In this document: positions 54,864 through 63,289 of the stretch, piece by piece | Layout: every line of letters begins with the position of its first letter | Position numbering within the stretch: position 1 is the first letter of the stretch | NCBI GenBank assembly: GCA_937927625.1 | Contig: CALBSD010000058.1 | Location: 4,385-68,384 of the forward strand | DNA: 64,000 nucleotides | From: an uncultured Actinomycetes bacterium | GTDB taxonomy: Bacteria; Actinomycetota; Acidimicrobiia; Acidimicrobiales; Ilumatobacteraceae | Direction of reading: 5' to 3' | The notes under the pieces: generated by a model | What the model was told of the DNA's origin: nothing | What the model saw: only the letters and a program-made list of their open reading frames with translations | Database searches by the model: none | Program-made: the position numbers and the translations under genes

Positions 54864-57412
54864 GTTGCAGATCCACCTTGTGCAGCAGCAACCACGCCTC
54901 TATTTATCGAGCGGGCAGCATCTTCCGCAGTGCTTCTCAGCGTTTCATTATGCGTGGTGGTCGCAATTTGACGAAGAAGGTCAATGAGTTGGCGCATGCA
55001 CCGAACAAAGTCACCAGGGGTTAATTCTGGGTCAAGAATGCGAGAAAGTGGTTTGCCAGAAGCCCACCCTGCTGTCTCGTGTGCAAGACCGCCATTCGGT
55101 GCGCGATGGATATGCATGCCGCGTTGACGTTGTGCTTCTTGCAGTGATTCGCTGATCTTCTCAATTCTCTTGAATCTCTGTCGAACGGTGTCTGTCGGCC
55201 ATCGTGTTGGTCCGCCGTTATCGCCACCACGAGGTTCGTAGATCAAAGTGGAGAGAACAGCAACAAGGTCGTTGACGGAAAGATTGTCCAGCACTCCCCT
55301 GTTCATGACTTCAACGACGAGAAGATCGGACTCATGGAAAATCCCTGCAAGGGTGTGACCCTTCTCGGTCAGTGTCCAATTGTCGATGTAATCCAAATCC
55401 TCGAGCAATTCCACAACATCCATGAAGCGTGCACCGACCGAACCGGCTCGATTGCGCGAGCTGCCTTCCATCTGTTCAATCTCTTTCCGAAGTCGACGAA
55501 TGTTTTTCGAAGAGACCGGAGATTCCGAAATCCTTGGACCAGTGTGCTCCTCAACGGCGCGACCCAATGTTTCGTCGATACGTGCCTTCGTAAGACGAGC
55601 TGCGGATTCCTTAATGAACTCAGTTCGCGCTGGCTCAAAAGGAACTGGAAGGTCCACTTGGCCTGCACGCGAAGGTAGGGAACGAAGGTCTTTGGCCATG
55701 ACATCAATGATCTTGCGCGTGGGTGTTACGACAGTGAGACGGATGCCAGAGCGACGAGCTGCGGTCGCAAGGATTAATCCGCGACCTCTGATGTTCGACG
55801 CATCAAACATCACGATGTCCCCTGGACGAAGACCACGTAATGCAATTTCAACTTCAACGCTCGATGCAAGAAGTTCCTTCTGCGAATCGTTCATTGATTC
55901 GCCCTCAAGTTCTTCATGAGTTTTCTCCAGCAAAGCAAGTTCACGACGACGCTTCTCAAGTGTCGCTTCAGACGTCACCACATCTCTGTCGGCTTGAAAT
56001 TGGGCAAAGGAGAGATTCAGGATGTGGTGGGCGCCATCGGTCGAATGTCGGCGGACCATGTTGACTGCCATGTTGAAGGTGGGGCGAAATGCCGAAGACA
56101 GACGGAAACTGCGACTCAACGCAAGTCCGACAACTTGATCGAAATTTACAAATGGATTCCACAGTGAGATTGCGTGGCCGATGTCGTCAAGACCGCGACG
56201 TCCTGCACGACCCGTGAGCTGCGTGAACTCAGACGCCCGCAAAAGTTGATGATGCTCGCCGGTGTATTTCGTGAGCTTCTCGATGACCACTGCACGTGCA
56301 GGCATGTTGATACCCACAGCAAGAGTTTCTGTTGCGAAGACGACCTTCACGAGACCCTTCACAAAGCACTCTTCGACAGCCTCTTTGAACATCGGAATCA
56401 TTCCGGCGTGGTGGCAGGAAATACCTGTGCCGATGTCATCTAAGAAGTAGTGATATTCGAGCGCAGTCTTGTCGTCGTCGGTCAGAGATTCGCAGTGCCT
56501 CTCAACTATCTCGCGAATCTGATTCTCTTCTTCGACGGTGGTGAGAACCATGCCAGCACGCATACATGAAGTGACTGCGTCCTCGCATTGCGCTCTGCTG
56601 AAAATAAAAACAATCGCAGGAAGCATCTGATTGTCTTCCAAGAGTTCAATGATCTCTGGTCGAGTAGGTGGAGAGAAGCGGCGAGATTTCTTTTGGTTTC
56701 CTCCACCACGCTGAGGACCTGGTCGCCCACCGGCAAGAAGTCGCTGGACATGTGCATTTGGTTCGCCGTTAATCACGGTGTGATACATCTCGGTTCGGCC
56801 CGACGCATTGTCGTGCAGGGCGAAGTGGTTGGTGAGCTCAATGGGGCGAGTCGTTTCCACCACAACATCTGTTCGACCACGAACAGTAGAGAGCCACTCG
56901 CCTACTTCGTCCGCATTCGAAACCGTTGCAGAAAGGCAGACCAGTTGCACTTCGGGTTCGAGTTGAATAATCACTTCTTCCCATACAGGTCCGCGATAGG
57001 CATCCTGCAGATAATGCACCTCATCCAAAATGACAACACCAAGATTGTCGAGGCGTGAAGAAGACGCATAAATCATGTTTCGAAGAACTTCTGTCGTCAT
57101 GACGACTACCGGTGCCTCGGCGTTGATGGCGTTGTCACCAGTAATGAGACCAACATTGTGAGCGCCATATAACTCGCCGAGGTCTCTGAACTTCTGATTG
57201 GACAATGCCTTAATCGGCGTTGTGTAGAAAGCCCGCAATCCGGCACCACGTGCACGTGCAATGCCGTATTCGGCAATCAATGTCTTGCCAGATCCAGTTG
57301 GTGCTGCAACGAGAACAGAGGCATCTGCGTCGATTGAGTCCATTGCCTTCACTTGGAAAGTGTCGGGTTGATACTTCAGTTGAGCGAGAAAGGTCTCTCG
57401 TACGGTGGTCAT
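54860..57412 (-). CDS. helY: Ski2-like DEAD/DEAH-box helicase HelY
   Basis: An 850-residue superfamily 2 helicase of the Ski2/Mtr4 type, probably RNA-acting. Walker A is AAPTGSGKT, motif II DEVH, motif III SAT, and motif VI QLTGRAGRRG. The C-terminal half includes a DSHCT-like region. The frame is open to 57733, but the ATG at 57412 overlaps the tatC stop (TAATG) and starts the family N-terminus. The tatB-tatC-helY order matches mycobacteria. Confidence 0.93.
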   Translation of the reverse strand: MTTVRETFLAQLKYQPDTFQVKAMDSIDADASVLVAAPTGSGKTLIAEYGIARARGAGLRAFYTTPIKALSNQKFRDLGELYGAHNVGLITGDNAINAEAPVVVMTTEVLRNMIYASSSRLDNLGVVILDEVHYLQDAYRGPVWEEVIIQLEPEVQLVCLSATVSNADEVGEWLSTVRGRTDVVVETTRPIELTNHFALHDNASGRTEMYHTVINGEPNAHVQRLLAGGRPGPQRGGGNQKKSRRFSPPTRPEIIELLEDNQMLPAIVFIFSRAQCEDAVTSCMRAGMVLTTVEEENQIREIVERHCESLTDDDKTALEYHYFLDDIGTGISCHHAGMIPMFKEAVEECFVKGLVKVVFATETLAVGINMPARAVVIEKLTKYTGEHHQLLRASEFTQLTGRAGRRGLDDIGHAISLWNPFVNFDQVVGLALSRSFRLSSAFRPTFNMAVNMVRRHSTDGAHHILNLSFAQFQADRDVVTSEATLEKRRRELALLEKTHEELEGESMNDSQKELLASSVEVEIALRGLRPGDIVMFDASNIRGRGLILATAARRSGIRLTVVTPTRKIIDVMAKDLRSLPSRAGQVDLPVPFEPARTEFIKESAARLTKARIDETLGRAVEEHTGPRISESPVSSKNIRRLRKEIEQMEGSSRNRAGSVGARFMDVVELLEDLDYIDNWTLTEKGHTLAGIFHESDLLVVEVMNRGVLDNLSVNDLVAVLSTLIYEPRGGDNGGPTRWPTDTVRQRFKRIEKISESLQEAQRQRGMHIHRAPNGGLAHETAGWASGKPLSRILDPELTPGDFVRCMRQLIDLLRQIATTTHNETLRSTAEDAARSINRGVVAAAQGGSAT

Positions 57413-58182
57413 TATTCGGCCGTCACGCGTCGACGTGTTAGAAGCCAACCGACAAGAACTGCAACTAGATAGAGGAAAGTCAGTGGCAAGGCTAAAGCAA
57501 GCATGCTGATTGGGTCTCCGGACGGTGTAATCACCGCAGCTGCAATGAAGATGCCCATGATGGCGTATCTCCATTGCTTGATGAGTGAGCGTGGTTTGAC
57601 TACTCCGACCAGTTGCAAAAACACGAGCAGGACTGGGCTGAGGAACCCAACACCAAATGCAAGCATCATGAGAACGACGAGAGAAATATATTTCGTGACT
57701 TGATACGCCTGTGTGACTTCCGTGCCAGACCATGAAATAAGAAATTCAAGTGCCTTATCGAGAGTCCAGTACGCAAGGCCACACCCGACAGAGAAAAGAA
57801 CGATCGAGGAGATAATGAATGGACCTGCGTATCGTTTTTCTTTCTTCGACAGCGCAGGGACGATGAATCGCCAGATCTGCCACATGATGACGGGCAGAGC
57901 GAGTATGAGGCCTCCATACGCACAGACGCGCATTCTGGCAGCAAAGCCATCAAGTGGTCCGAGAGAAAACAACGAACCGTCACAATGGAAGTCAGGTCGC
58001 TGTTTGCACAAATCTCGATACGGACGAGTGAGGAAATTCTTCACCGGGTCGTAGATGGCGAGGATGACAATCGTGCCGATTGCTACTGCGAGAAGACTGC
58101 GGACAATGCGCATGCGAAGTTCGCGGAGGTGCTCCATGAGGGGCATGGTCTGTTCGACAGATGCCGTTGAATTGTCACTCAT
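57412..58182 (-). CDS. tatC: Sec-independent protein translocase TatC
   Basis: Polytopic membrane protein of the twin-arginine translocase that recognises signal peptides. It has the N-terminal HLRELRMRI motif (usually HLxELRxR) after a short acidic/Ser stretch, six hydrophobic segments, and the GFLSPVLLVFLQLVGVV region. The frame is open to 58200. The ATG at 58182 overlaps the tatB gene end by 8 bases and gives 256 residues. Its stop overlaps helY. Confidence 0.95.
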   Translation of the reverse strand: MSDNSTASVEQTMPLMEHLRELRMRIVRSLLAVAIGTIVILAIYDPVKNFLTRPYRDLCKQRPDFHCDGSLFSLGPLDGFAARMRVCAYGGLILALPVIMWQIWRFIVPALSKKEKRYAGPFIISSIVLFSVGCGLAYWTLDKALEFLISWSGTEVTQAYQVTKYISLVVLMMLAFGVGFLSPVLLVFLQLVGVVKPRSLIKQWRYAIMGIFIAAAVITPSGDPISMLALALPLTFLYLVAVLVGWLLTRRRVTAE

Positions 58183-58510
58183 GTGGCTTCTCAGGTACAT
58201 CTGTGGGAATTGCTTCCAATTGCTCTGGAGTAAGGGCCTCAGACATCTCTGGTCTCATCGGCGGAGAGGGCTCGTGGTCTACTTCGCCAAATCCGGCTCG
58301 AATAGTTTCAGCGGTGGAACGAAGATCCTTCATTGGCTCTTCAAATGTGCCACGCAGCTCTTTCTCGAATCCCTGGGTGGTGCGTCGAATTTCCCCGTAC
58401 ACCTTGCCGACCTGGCGAATGACGCCCGGTAGTCGTTCAGGGCCAAGGACGACAAGTCCCGCCAAGAGCAAGAAAATAATCTCGCTACCAGACAAGTTGA
58501 ACACCCCCAC
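58175..58510 (-). CDS. tatB: Twin-arginine translocase subunit TatA/TatB family
   Basis: A 111-residue single-pass protein: an N-terminal helix (SGSEIIFLLLAGLVVLGPERL, about 6-26), then a charged amphipathic helix (GVIRQVGKVYGEIRR) and a long acidic/Pro-rich cytosolic tail. GPERL after the helix is typical of TatB. The GTG start at 58510 is preferred; a second GTG two codons in is possible. Order tatB-tatC-helY. Whether it is the TatA-like or TatB-like subunit cannot be settled by sequence alone. Confidence 0.85.
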   Translation of the reverse strand: MGVFNLSGSEIIFLLLAGLVVLGPERLPGVIRQVGKVYGEIRRTTQGFEKELRGTFEEPMKDLRSTAETIRAGFGEVDHEPSPPMRPEMSEALTPEQLEAIPTDVPEKPHE

Positions 58511-58540
58511 ATTGTAGAAGCACCCATCTAGTCTTCATGC

Positions 58541-59272
58541 GTGCAGCAACGCCTTCCCTCCCTAGTTGACGAGCCCATTGCCTTCGCTCACCGTGGAGCT
58601 CGTGCGCATGCTCAAGAGAACACCATCGAGGCTTTTCAGCTGGCGCTACGCCTCGGGGCTAACGGGCTAGAAACTGACGTGTGGTTGACAGAAGACAACG
58701 AAGTAGTGCTGGACCATGACGGTGTGGTGAAAAATTGGGGTCGTAAGCGTCCTATCGCGGAAATAAGGCGCTCATCGCTTCCCTCTCACATCCCGACGAT
58801 CTCTGAATTCTTTGATGCATGTGGCACGGAATTCAATTTGAGTGTTGACATCAAGGACGATCGAGCAACAGACGGTTTGGTGTCTGCATCCCGAGAGGCC
58901 GGTTATGACCTGAGTCGTCTCTATGTCTGCCACTGGAGAAGCGCAGAGTGTTTTTCTATTCGCGAACGTCATGCCGATATCAAAGTTGTTGATTCCACGC
59001 GTCTGCAGCGTTTGAAAGATGGTCCGGAGAAACGCGCTGCTTTACTTGCCGATAAAGGAGTTGATGTACTCAACATGCACATCACGGACTGGAATGGCGG
59101 ACTTGTCACGATGATGCATCGCTTCAACATCCAGGCTTTCGGATGGGATGTTCAATTCCCTAATGCATTAAGCAATGGGTTGCGGATGGGGCTCGATGCG
59201 ATTTACAGCGACCACGTAGATCGTTTAGTGGAGGCATATGACGCAGAAATTGGTCATCCGCCCCGCATCTGA
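58541..59272 (+). CDS. Glycerophosphodiester phosphodiesterase, second paralogue
   Basis: A 243-residue GDPD-family protein with FAHRGARAHAQENTIEAF, LETDVWLTEDNEVVLDHDGVVKNWG as catalytic/metal segments, but with weaker conservation in the later half than the paralogue at 23438. No signal peptide. The GTG start at 58541 follows the tatB divergent gap of 30 bases, and its stop is 1 base before that of convergent lepB. May act on a different glycerophosphodiester or be a related hydrolase. Confidence 0.85.
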   Translation: MQQRLPSLVDEPIAFAHRGARAHAQENTIEAFQLALRLGANGLETDVWLTEDNEVVLDHDGVVKNWGRKRPIAEIRRSSLPSHIPTISEFFDACGTEFNLSVDIKDDRATDGLVSASREAGYDLSRLYVCHWRSAECFSIRERHADIKVVDSTRLQRLKDGPEKRAALLADKGVDVLNMHITDWNGGLVTMMHRFNIQAFGWDVQFPNALSNGLRMGLDAIYSDHVDRLVEAYDAEIGHPPRI

Positions 59273-59273
59273 C

Positions 59274-59885
59274 TTACAGCGTGGCGATTCGCCCGAATGG
59301 CCAGACAATTGCGAAAGCGCGACCGATCACGAGTTTCTTGGGAATAGTTCCAAAACTTCTGCTGTCGAAAGACTCAGGACGATTGTCTCCCATCACAAAC
59401 AATTGGCTCTTCGGCACCGTGATGGACTGCATATCGACGACGCGGCATCTGTCGGAAAGATTTGGCTTGGCTAGAACTGTCTTGTCTAAGTACGGCTCTT
59501 GAATTGCAGTCTTGTTGACGTACACCTTGCAATTCTTGATTTCGACCGTGTCGCCTTCGACTCCGATGACTCGTTTGATGAGATCATCATGCGCAATGAC
59601 CCCACCACTTGTGGTGATGCGATCGAAGACAACCACATCACCATGATGGATGTTGTGAAGTCGATAACTCAACTTGTTCACTAACACTCTGTTGTTCTCA
59701 AACAGAGTGGATTCCATGGATGGACCGCTGATGTAGAACTGCTGAAGCACGTAGACGCGAACGAGCAGGGCCGCGCCCAGGGCGATTGCAATAACAATGA
59801 TCCAGTCGCGAAGCACCCGACCTGGGGAATTGCCCTTGGCCACTTCGGGAAAGAGCTCTCCTACTTCGATGCCTGCTTCGTCCAT
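59274..59885 (-). CDS. lepB: Signal peptidase I
   Basis: Membrane serine protease that removes signal peptides from exported proteins. The 203-residue type I enzyme has a cytoplasmic N-terminus, one membrane helix (about 27-45), the catalytic Ser56 in ISGPSMEST and Lys104 in DLIKRVIGVEGDTVEI, and the conserved GDNRPESFDSR box. The minus-strand gene shares a 167-base divergent gap with the ferredoxin gene. Its ATG is clear. Confidence 0.94.
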   Translation of the reverse strand: MDEAGIEVGELFPEVAKGNSPGRVLRDWIIVIAIALGAALLVRVYVLQQFYISGPSMESTLFENNRVLVNKLSYRLHNIHHGDVVVFDRITTSGGVIAHDDLIKRVIGVEGDTVEIKNCKVYVNKTAIQEPYLDKTVLAKPNLSDRCRVVDMQSITVPKSQLFVMGDNRPESFDSRSFGTIPKKLVIGRAFAIVWPFGRIATL

Positions 59886-60052
59886 GAGGCTCTAAACCTA
59901 GTTGGACGACATGAGGAAAAGGTGACGAGCCATGCGACAGCAGGCACGAAGAGAAAATCGCTACAGAATGTGATGCGGGTGTATTGTGTTGTCACCCCAC
60001 CAAGGGGCAAGCCACAGACGCCATAAGGCGACTTGACGAAGGGACTTCCCAA

Positions 60053-60298
60053 ATGAAGGTATGGATCGACCAGGACCTGTGCACCGGTGACGGACTCTGT
60101 GAAGAAATCGCTCCCGACGTATTTACGCTTCTCGATGACGGCCTTGCCTACGTGAAGGAAGGCGACAAAGTTTTCGCAACCGCTAAGGGCAATGCTCAGG
60201 GTGCAGAAGGTCTCGCTAATTTCGCTGACAACCGCCTTGACGCAGTTGTCGAATCCGCCGAGGAATGCCCCGGCGAATGCATCTTCATCGAAGCCTGA
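60053..60298 (+). CDS. Small ferredoxin (3Fe-4S/4Fe-4S type)
   Basis: An 81-residue acidic electron carrier. Cys residues lie in DLCTGDGLC (spacing CX5C) and in EECPGEC near the C-terminus, the pattern of small actinobacterial 3Fe-4S or 4Fe-4S ferredoxins that feed cytochromes P450. The frame is open upstream to 59984, but the ATG at 60053 matches the family start MKVWIDQDLC. The gap before it holds two short hairpins. No P450 gene is in the window. Confidence 0.88.
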   Translation: MKVWIDQDLCTGDGLCEEIAPDVFTLLDDGLAYVKEGDKVFATAKGNAQGAEGLANFADNRLDAVVESAEECPGECIFIEA

Positions 60299-60304
60299 TT
60301 TTCC

Positions 60305-61075
60305 TTACGCGCCGATAAAGCGCGCAACGGTTAAGAATGCAGTGTGCGCCACCATGCGGTGGTCTGGTCGTACTGCCAGGCCTTCAATGTGCCAAGTCCT
60401 ATGAAGCACTTCGATGGTTCGTTGGTCTACCCAACCCTTGCCCATTGATTCGCGTACTTGAACAGCCTGAGTGATTTGTGGCGTGTACGCCACTAACAAT
60501 CCCCCTGGTACCAGAATTTTTTCTGCTGTCTCTGTGACACGCCATGGCTCAGGGAGGTCCAGCATGACGCGGTCGAACTCCCCTTCGGGAACATCTTCGT
60601 AGCTATCTCCAAGACTGACGTCATATCGGTTGAGTGCTTCCTCGCCGAGGAATGACTTCACATTGGCCTTGGCGCGATTGAGAAAGTCTTCTCGCAGCTC
60701 TAATCCCGTGATGTGAGCACCCCAGCGAAGCATTGTCATGGAAAGTGCGCCAGAGCCAATTCCTGTTTCAAAGACACGGGCGCCGGGGTAAATGTCACCC
60801 AACATGCACATCGGTGCGAGGTCTTTCGGGTAAATAACCTGCGCGCCACGAGGCATCTCAATGACGAAATCCTCGAGCGTGGGACGCAACACGGTGTACT
60901 TGGCGCCTTTGGTTGACTCAGCAACCAAGCCTGGCTTTTGTCCGATGACATTGGCATGAGGGATGAAGCCCGAATGACTATGAAATTCACCAACGTCGTT
61001 CAAAGTGACGAGGTAACGACGCTTTTTGGAGTCGATGAAGAGGGCCTTTTCGCCCTCTAGAAATACTGCGCTCAT
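60305..61075 (-). CDS. trmI: tRNA (adenine-N1)-methyltransferase TrmI
   Basis: SAM-dependent enzyme that makes m1A58 in tRNA, thermophile-type but general in actinobacteria. It has an N-terminal beta-barrel region with IYPKDLAPMCMLGDIYPGARVFETGIGSGAL (SAM motif I and post-I) and the acceptor segment MLDLPEPWRV. From the ATG at 61075 the length is 256 residues; that start overlaps the stop of the upstream small gene. The frame runs back to 61165, but that ATG-less extension is not needed. Confidence 0.9.
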   Translation of the reverse strand: MSAVFLEGEKALFIDSKKRRYLVTLNDVGEFHSHSGFIPHANVIGQKPGLVAESTKGAKYTVLRPTLEDFVIEMPRGAQVIYPKDLAPMCMLGDIYPGARVFETGIGSGALSMTMLRWGAHITGLELREDFLNRAKANVKSFLGEEALNRYDVSLGDSYEDVPEGEFDRVMLDLPEPWRVTETAEKILVPGGLLVAYTPQITQAVQVRESMGKGWVDQRTIEVLHRTWHIEGLAVRPDHRMVAHTAFLTVARFIGA

Positions 61076-61275
61076 TGTGATGAGGCTCCGTTCTTTTGAA
61101 CATTGATCAAGAGTGTTTCGCCCCGCTTCAAAGCAATGAGGGAACTCTTGTTGTTGAAGCGACAATCAATCCAGCGCAACAACGTAACGAGAAGAATAAG
61201 ACGGCGTAACCAGCGACGCTTAGCGGATTGATTGCTAAGAATCTTTTTGCCGCCCCACGTAAAGAGGGCGAACAT
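61072..61275 (-). CDS. Small basic protein of unknown function
   Basis: A 67-residue protein, strongly basic in the first half (KRRWLRR), with a short hydrophobic run LILLVTLLRW at about 26-35. Its stop overlaps the trmI ATG (ATGA) and its start is 3 bases after the upstream gene, so it is likely in the same transcript. Not recognised. It might be an inner-membrane-associated small protein. Confidence 0.5.
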   Translation of the reverse strand: MFALFTWGGKKILSNQSAKRRWLRRLILLVTLLRWIDCRFNNKSSLIALKRGETLLINVQKNGASSQ

Positions 61276-61278
61276 GAT

Positions 61279-61488
61279 TTAGAACCTGCGGAACTCGACG
61301 CGAGAACCGCGCTTGCGTCCACTGCGGCGACCAAAGACATAAGCAAGAAGCACAACGACTGTGGCTGCGCCAGAAGCAATAGCAATTACTGATTGCTTCT
61401 TATCAGTGGCGCGACCTTGAATATCGGCCTGTAATGCGCGGAACTTTGATTCGAGATCTTCGCGAGTAACGCGTGGTGTATCTGACAT
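61279..61488 (-). CDS. Small single-pass membrane protein
   Basis: A 69-residue protein: a charged N-terminal helix (REDLESKFRALQAD), one hydrophobic helix SVIAIASGAATVVVLLAYVFG, and a basic C-terminus RRSGRKRGSR. The topology is N-terminus cytosolic or external by the positive-inside rule. The ATG at 61488 was chosen over 61542 because the upstream part overlaps the preceding gene. It lies 2 bases after it in the same unit. Function unknown; the layout suggests DUF3618-like proteins of actinobacteria. Confidence 0.55.
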   Translation of the reverse strand: MSDTPRVTREDLESKFRALQADIQGRATDKKQSVIAIASGAATVVVLLAYVFGRRSGRKRGSRVEFRRF

Positions 61489-61490
61489 GG

Positions 61491-61832
61491 TTATTCCCCT
61501 TTGGCCAAACTGCGCTGAGAGATGCGGCTGTACGACAGCCAAACAAGAAGCGAGACAACGATCAACGTAAAGATGTAGTGAACGAAGGACCAGGTGCCAT
61601 CAAGAGCCTGTCCACCGAGATCCTGACTCAAACGAAGAACTCCCATTGCAAGGAAGACCATCGCAAGTCCGAGCGATGTTGCAGCAAGTGTGCCGACTGC
61701 AACCCAACGCGCTGCGCCCTTGAGTGGTCCGAGTGTTTCCTGGCGCGCATAGGTCTTGACCGACTCGACCAAGTCAGTGACTTGGTCTGTAGGCGTTAAA
61801 CGCTTGCGGAACGGGGAAGATGGCTGGACCAT
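61491..61832 (-). CDS. Two-helix membrane protein of holin-like type
   Basis: A 113-residue protein with two hydrophobic helices (about 45-67 and 86-103) and charged flanks, ending in a basic tail. It resembles the small actinobacterial holin-like/DUF1469-type membrane proteins that occur beside DUF3618-like genes, such as the pair here. It leads a transcription unit of four genes ending in trmI. Exact family not certain. Confidence 0.55.
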   Translation of the reverse strand: MVQPSSPFRKRLTPTDQVTDLVESVKTYARQETLGPLKGAARWVAVGTLAATSLGLAMVFLAMGVLRLSQDLGGQALDGTWSFVHYIFTLIVVSLLVWLSYSRISQRSLAKGE

Positions 61833-61855
61833 GGACTAGCAAGCCTACGCCAGTC

Positions 61856-61875
61856 CCCTGTAGTTATCCACAGGG
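61856..61875. promoter_or_regulatory. DnaA-box-containing hairpin
   Basis: CCCTGT and ACAGGG (61856-61861, 61870-61875) form a 6-base stem around an 8-base loop, and TTATCCACA (61864-61872) inside it is a perfect consensus DnaA box. It sits between the dacB stop and the start of the membrane-protein operon. It may be a weak terminator, a chance match, or a DnaA titration or control site. The only such box I noticed. Confidence 0.4.
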
Positions 61876-61878
61876 TCT

Positions 61879-63273
61879 TTATGGTGCTAGTTGATCTGCT
61901 CTCGGGGTCGATTTTGCCTTATTCAGTGCATCACCCAAGGCATTCCAAATCGGCCTGTATGCAGTCTTGTTATCGATGCCGGTGCTGTTCATTAGGAGCG
62001 TGAAGACAACAGGCTGTCCTCCCTCCACTGGCAAATAACCCACGAGCGATTTCACGCCAGAGAGAGTGCCCGTTTTTCCAAGGAGTCGACCATTCATCGG
62101 AGAATCCTCAAAAGCGCTGGTGAGAGTTCCGGATTGGCCTGCAACAGCCAACAATGGCGCGATTGCTGATGCATTGGAATTAAGGAGGGACATAAATGCA
62201 CTGCAGGAGGCCTTGTTGGAACTTGAAAGTCCTGACCCATCGAGCATGGTCGGCAATGGCGTGAGTTTCTGATCGGTGAAGTACTGACGCACCACTTCTA
62301 TACCTGCAGCAGTGCTTCCGCTCTTTCGCTTGGCATATCCAAGTTCTTTCAGAACCATCTCGGCGGTGTTGTTGTCGCTGTTCACGAGCATCTCATTGAG
62401 AATTTGTGGCAGAGGTGCTGAAGTTATTGACGTCACTGCAGTTGCTTCGCCAGGAACTGTTGCGTCATGGCGGGGCTGACCGAGAACAGCAATTCCACGC
62501 GCAATCAGCATCGTGCGAAGCTCTGTTGCTGCTGCGATTGCAGGGTCGTCTGGCTTGATGGGGTCACCAACAATTGCGCCATCGTTTACAAGCAATGCAC
62601 CAAGTGGGCCAGATTCAGTGAAATGAAATTCTGATGGCCAAACATCAACAAATCGCTTGTCGTCGTATCGGGAATCAATACCGACTATCGAACCATTGAT
62701 TTGTCGAATACCTGTTGACGCAATTTGATCAGCAAGTGTTTCGAGTGAGGTGCCATGAATTGTTTTGTACTTTTCATTTGCAACGTATTCATTGCGAACA
62801 ATCAGTGGATCTCCTCCGCCGACAAAATACAAATCGTTCACAACGCCGGCTATTCCGGTTTGCGTCGCAAAGATGTCTGTTTTATATGTGAAGGTCGTGC
62901 CGAGAGTATTCAGCGCTGCAGTGGCTGTGAGAATTTTTGCAGCTGATGCAGGTGTCAATTCGGTGCTGCTGCGAATGTCGACAAGTGTCTCCCCTAGCCA
63001 TTCGACCTTCAAGCATGCATTACTTGGAATACGTGTCTGAAGTGTGGCAAGGGAACGACGTAGTCCACCAAGACGAGCATCGTTTGAAAGTGTGTTTGGT
63101 GTTCGGCGCGCTGAGAGAACTGCAACCGAGGGCTGCTGAGGTATCGCACCGCTGGCAACTGGAGTGACCCGGGATGCAACTGCAGACGTGACGAAGTATC
63201 CAGCTCCTAAGACGACAGCACCAAAAACACCAAGGCCAATAACGACCTTGAGTGGATCCTTTGCTCGTCGCAT
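61879..63273 (-). CDS. dacB: D-alanyl-D-alanine carboxypeptidase/endopeptidase, PBP4 type
   Basis: Class C penicillin-binding protein that trims or cleaves peptidoglycan peptides outside the cytoplasmic membrane. Catalytic motifs: SxxK in TPASAAKIL, SxN in NSDNNTAEM, and KTG in LLGKTGTLSG, with the long insert domain between the first two. An N-terminal membrane anchor follows MRRAKDPLK. The frame is open to 63363. The ATG at 63273 was chosen because it clears the upstream gene and gives 464 residues. Confidence 0.9.
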   Translation of the reverse strand: MRRAKDPLKVVIGLGVFGAVVLGAGYFVTSAVASRVTPVASGAIPQQPSVAVLSARRTPNTLSNDARLGGLRRSLATLQTRIPSNACLKVEWLGETLVDIRSSTELTPASAAKILTATAALNTLGTTFTYKTDIFATQTGIAGVVNDLYFVGGGDPLIVRNEYVANEKYKTIHGTSLETLADQIASTGIRQINGSIVGIDSRYDDKRFVDVWPSEFHFTESGPLGALLVNDGAIVGDPIKPDDPAIAAATELRTMLIARGIAVLGQPRHDATVPGEATAVTSITSAPLPQILNEMLVNSDNNTAEMVLKELGYAKRKSGSTAAGIEVVRQYFTDQKLTPLPTMLDGSGLSSSNKASCSAFMSLLNSNASAIAPLLAVAGQSGTLTSAFEDSPMNGRLLGKTGTLSGVKSLVGYLPVEGGQPVVFTLLMNSTGIDNKTAYRPIWNALGDALNKAKSTPRADQLAP

Positions 63274-63289
63274 AGGACGTTGTGCTGAT

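Noticed and set aside
57413..57733. Upstream extension of helY to 57733
   Set aside because: It overlaps tatC and is low in helicase similarity; the ATG overlapping the tatC stop is the natural start.
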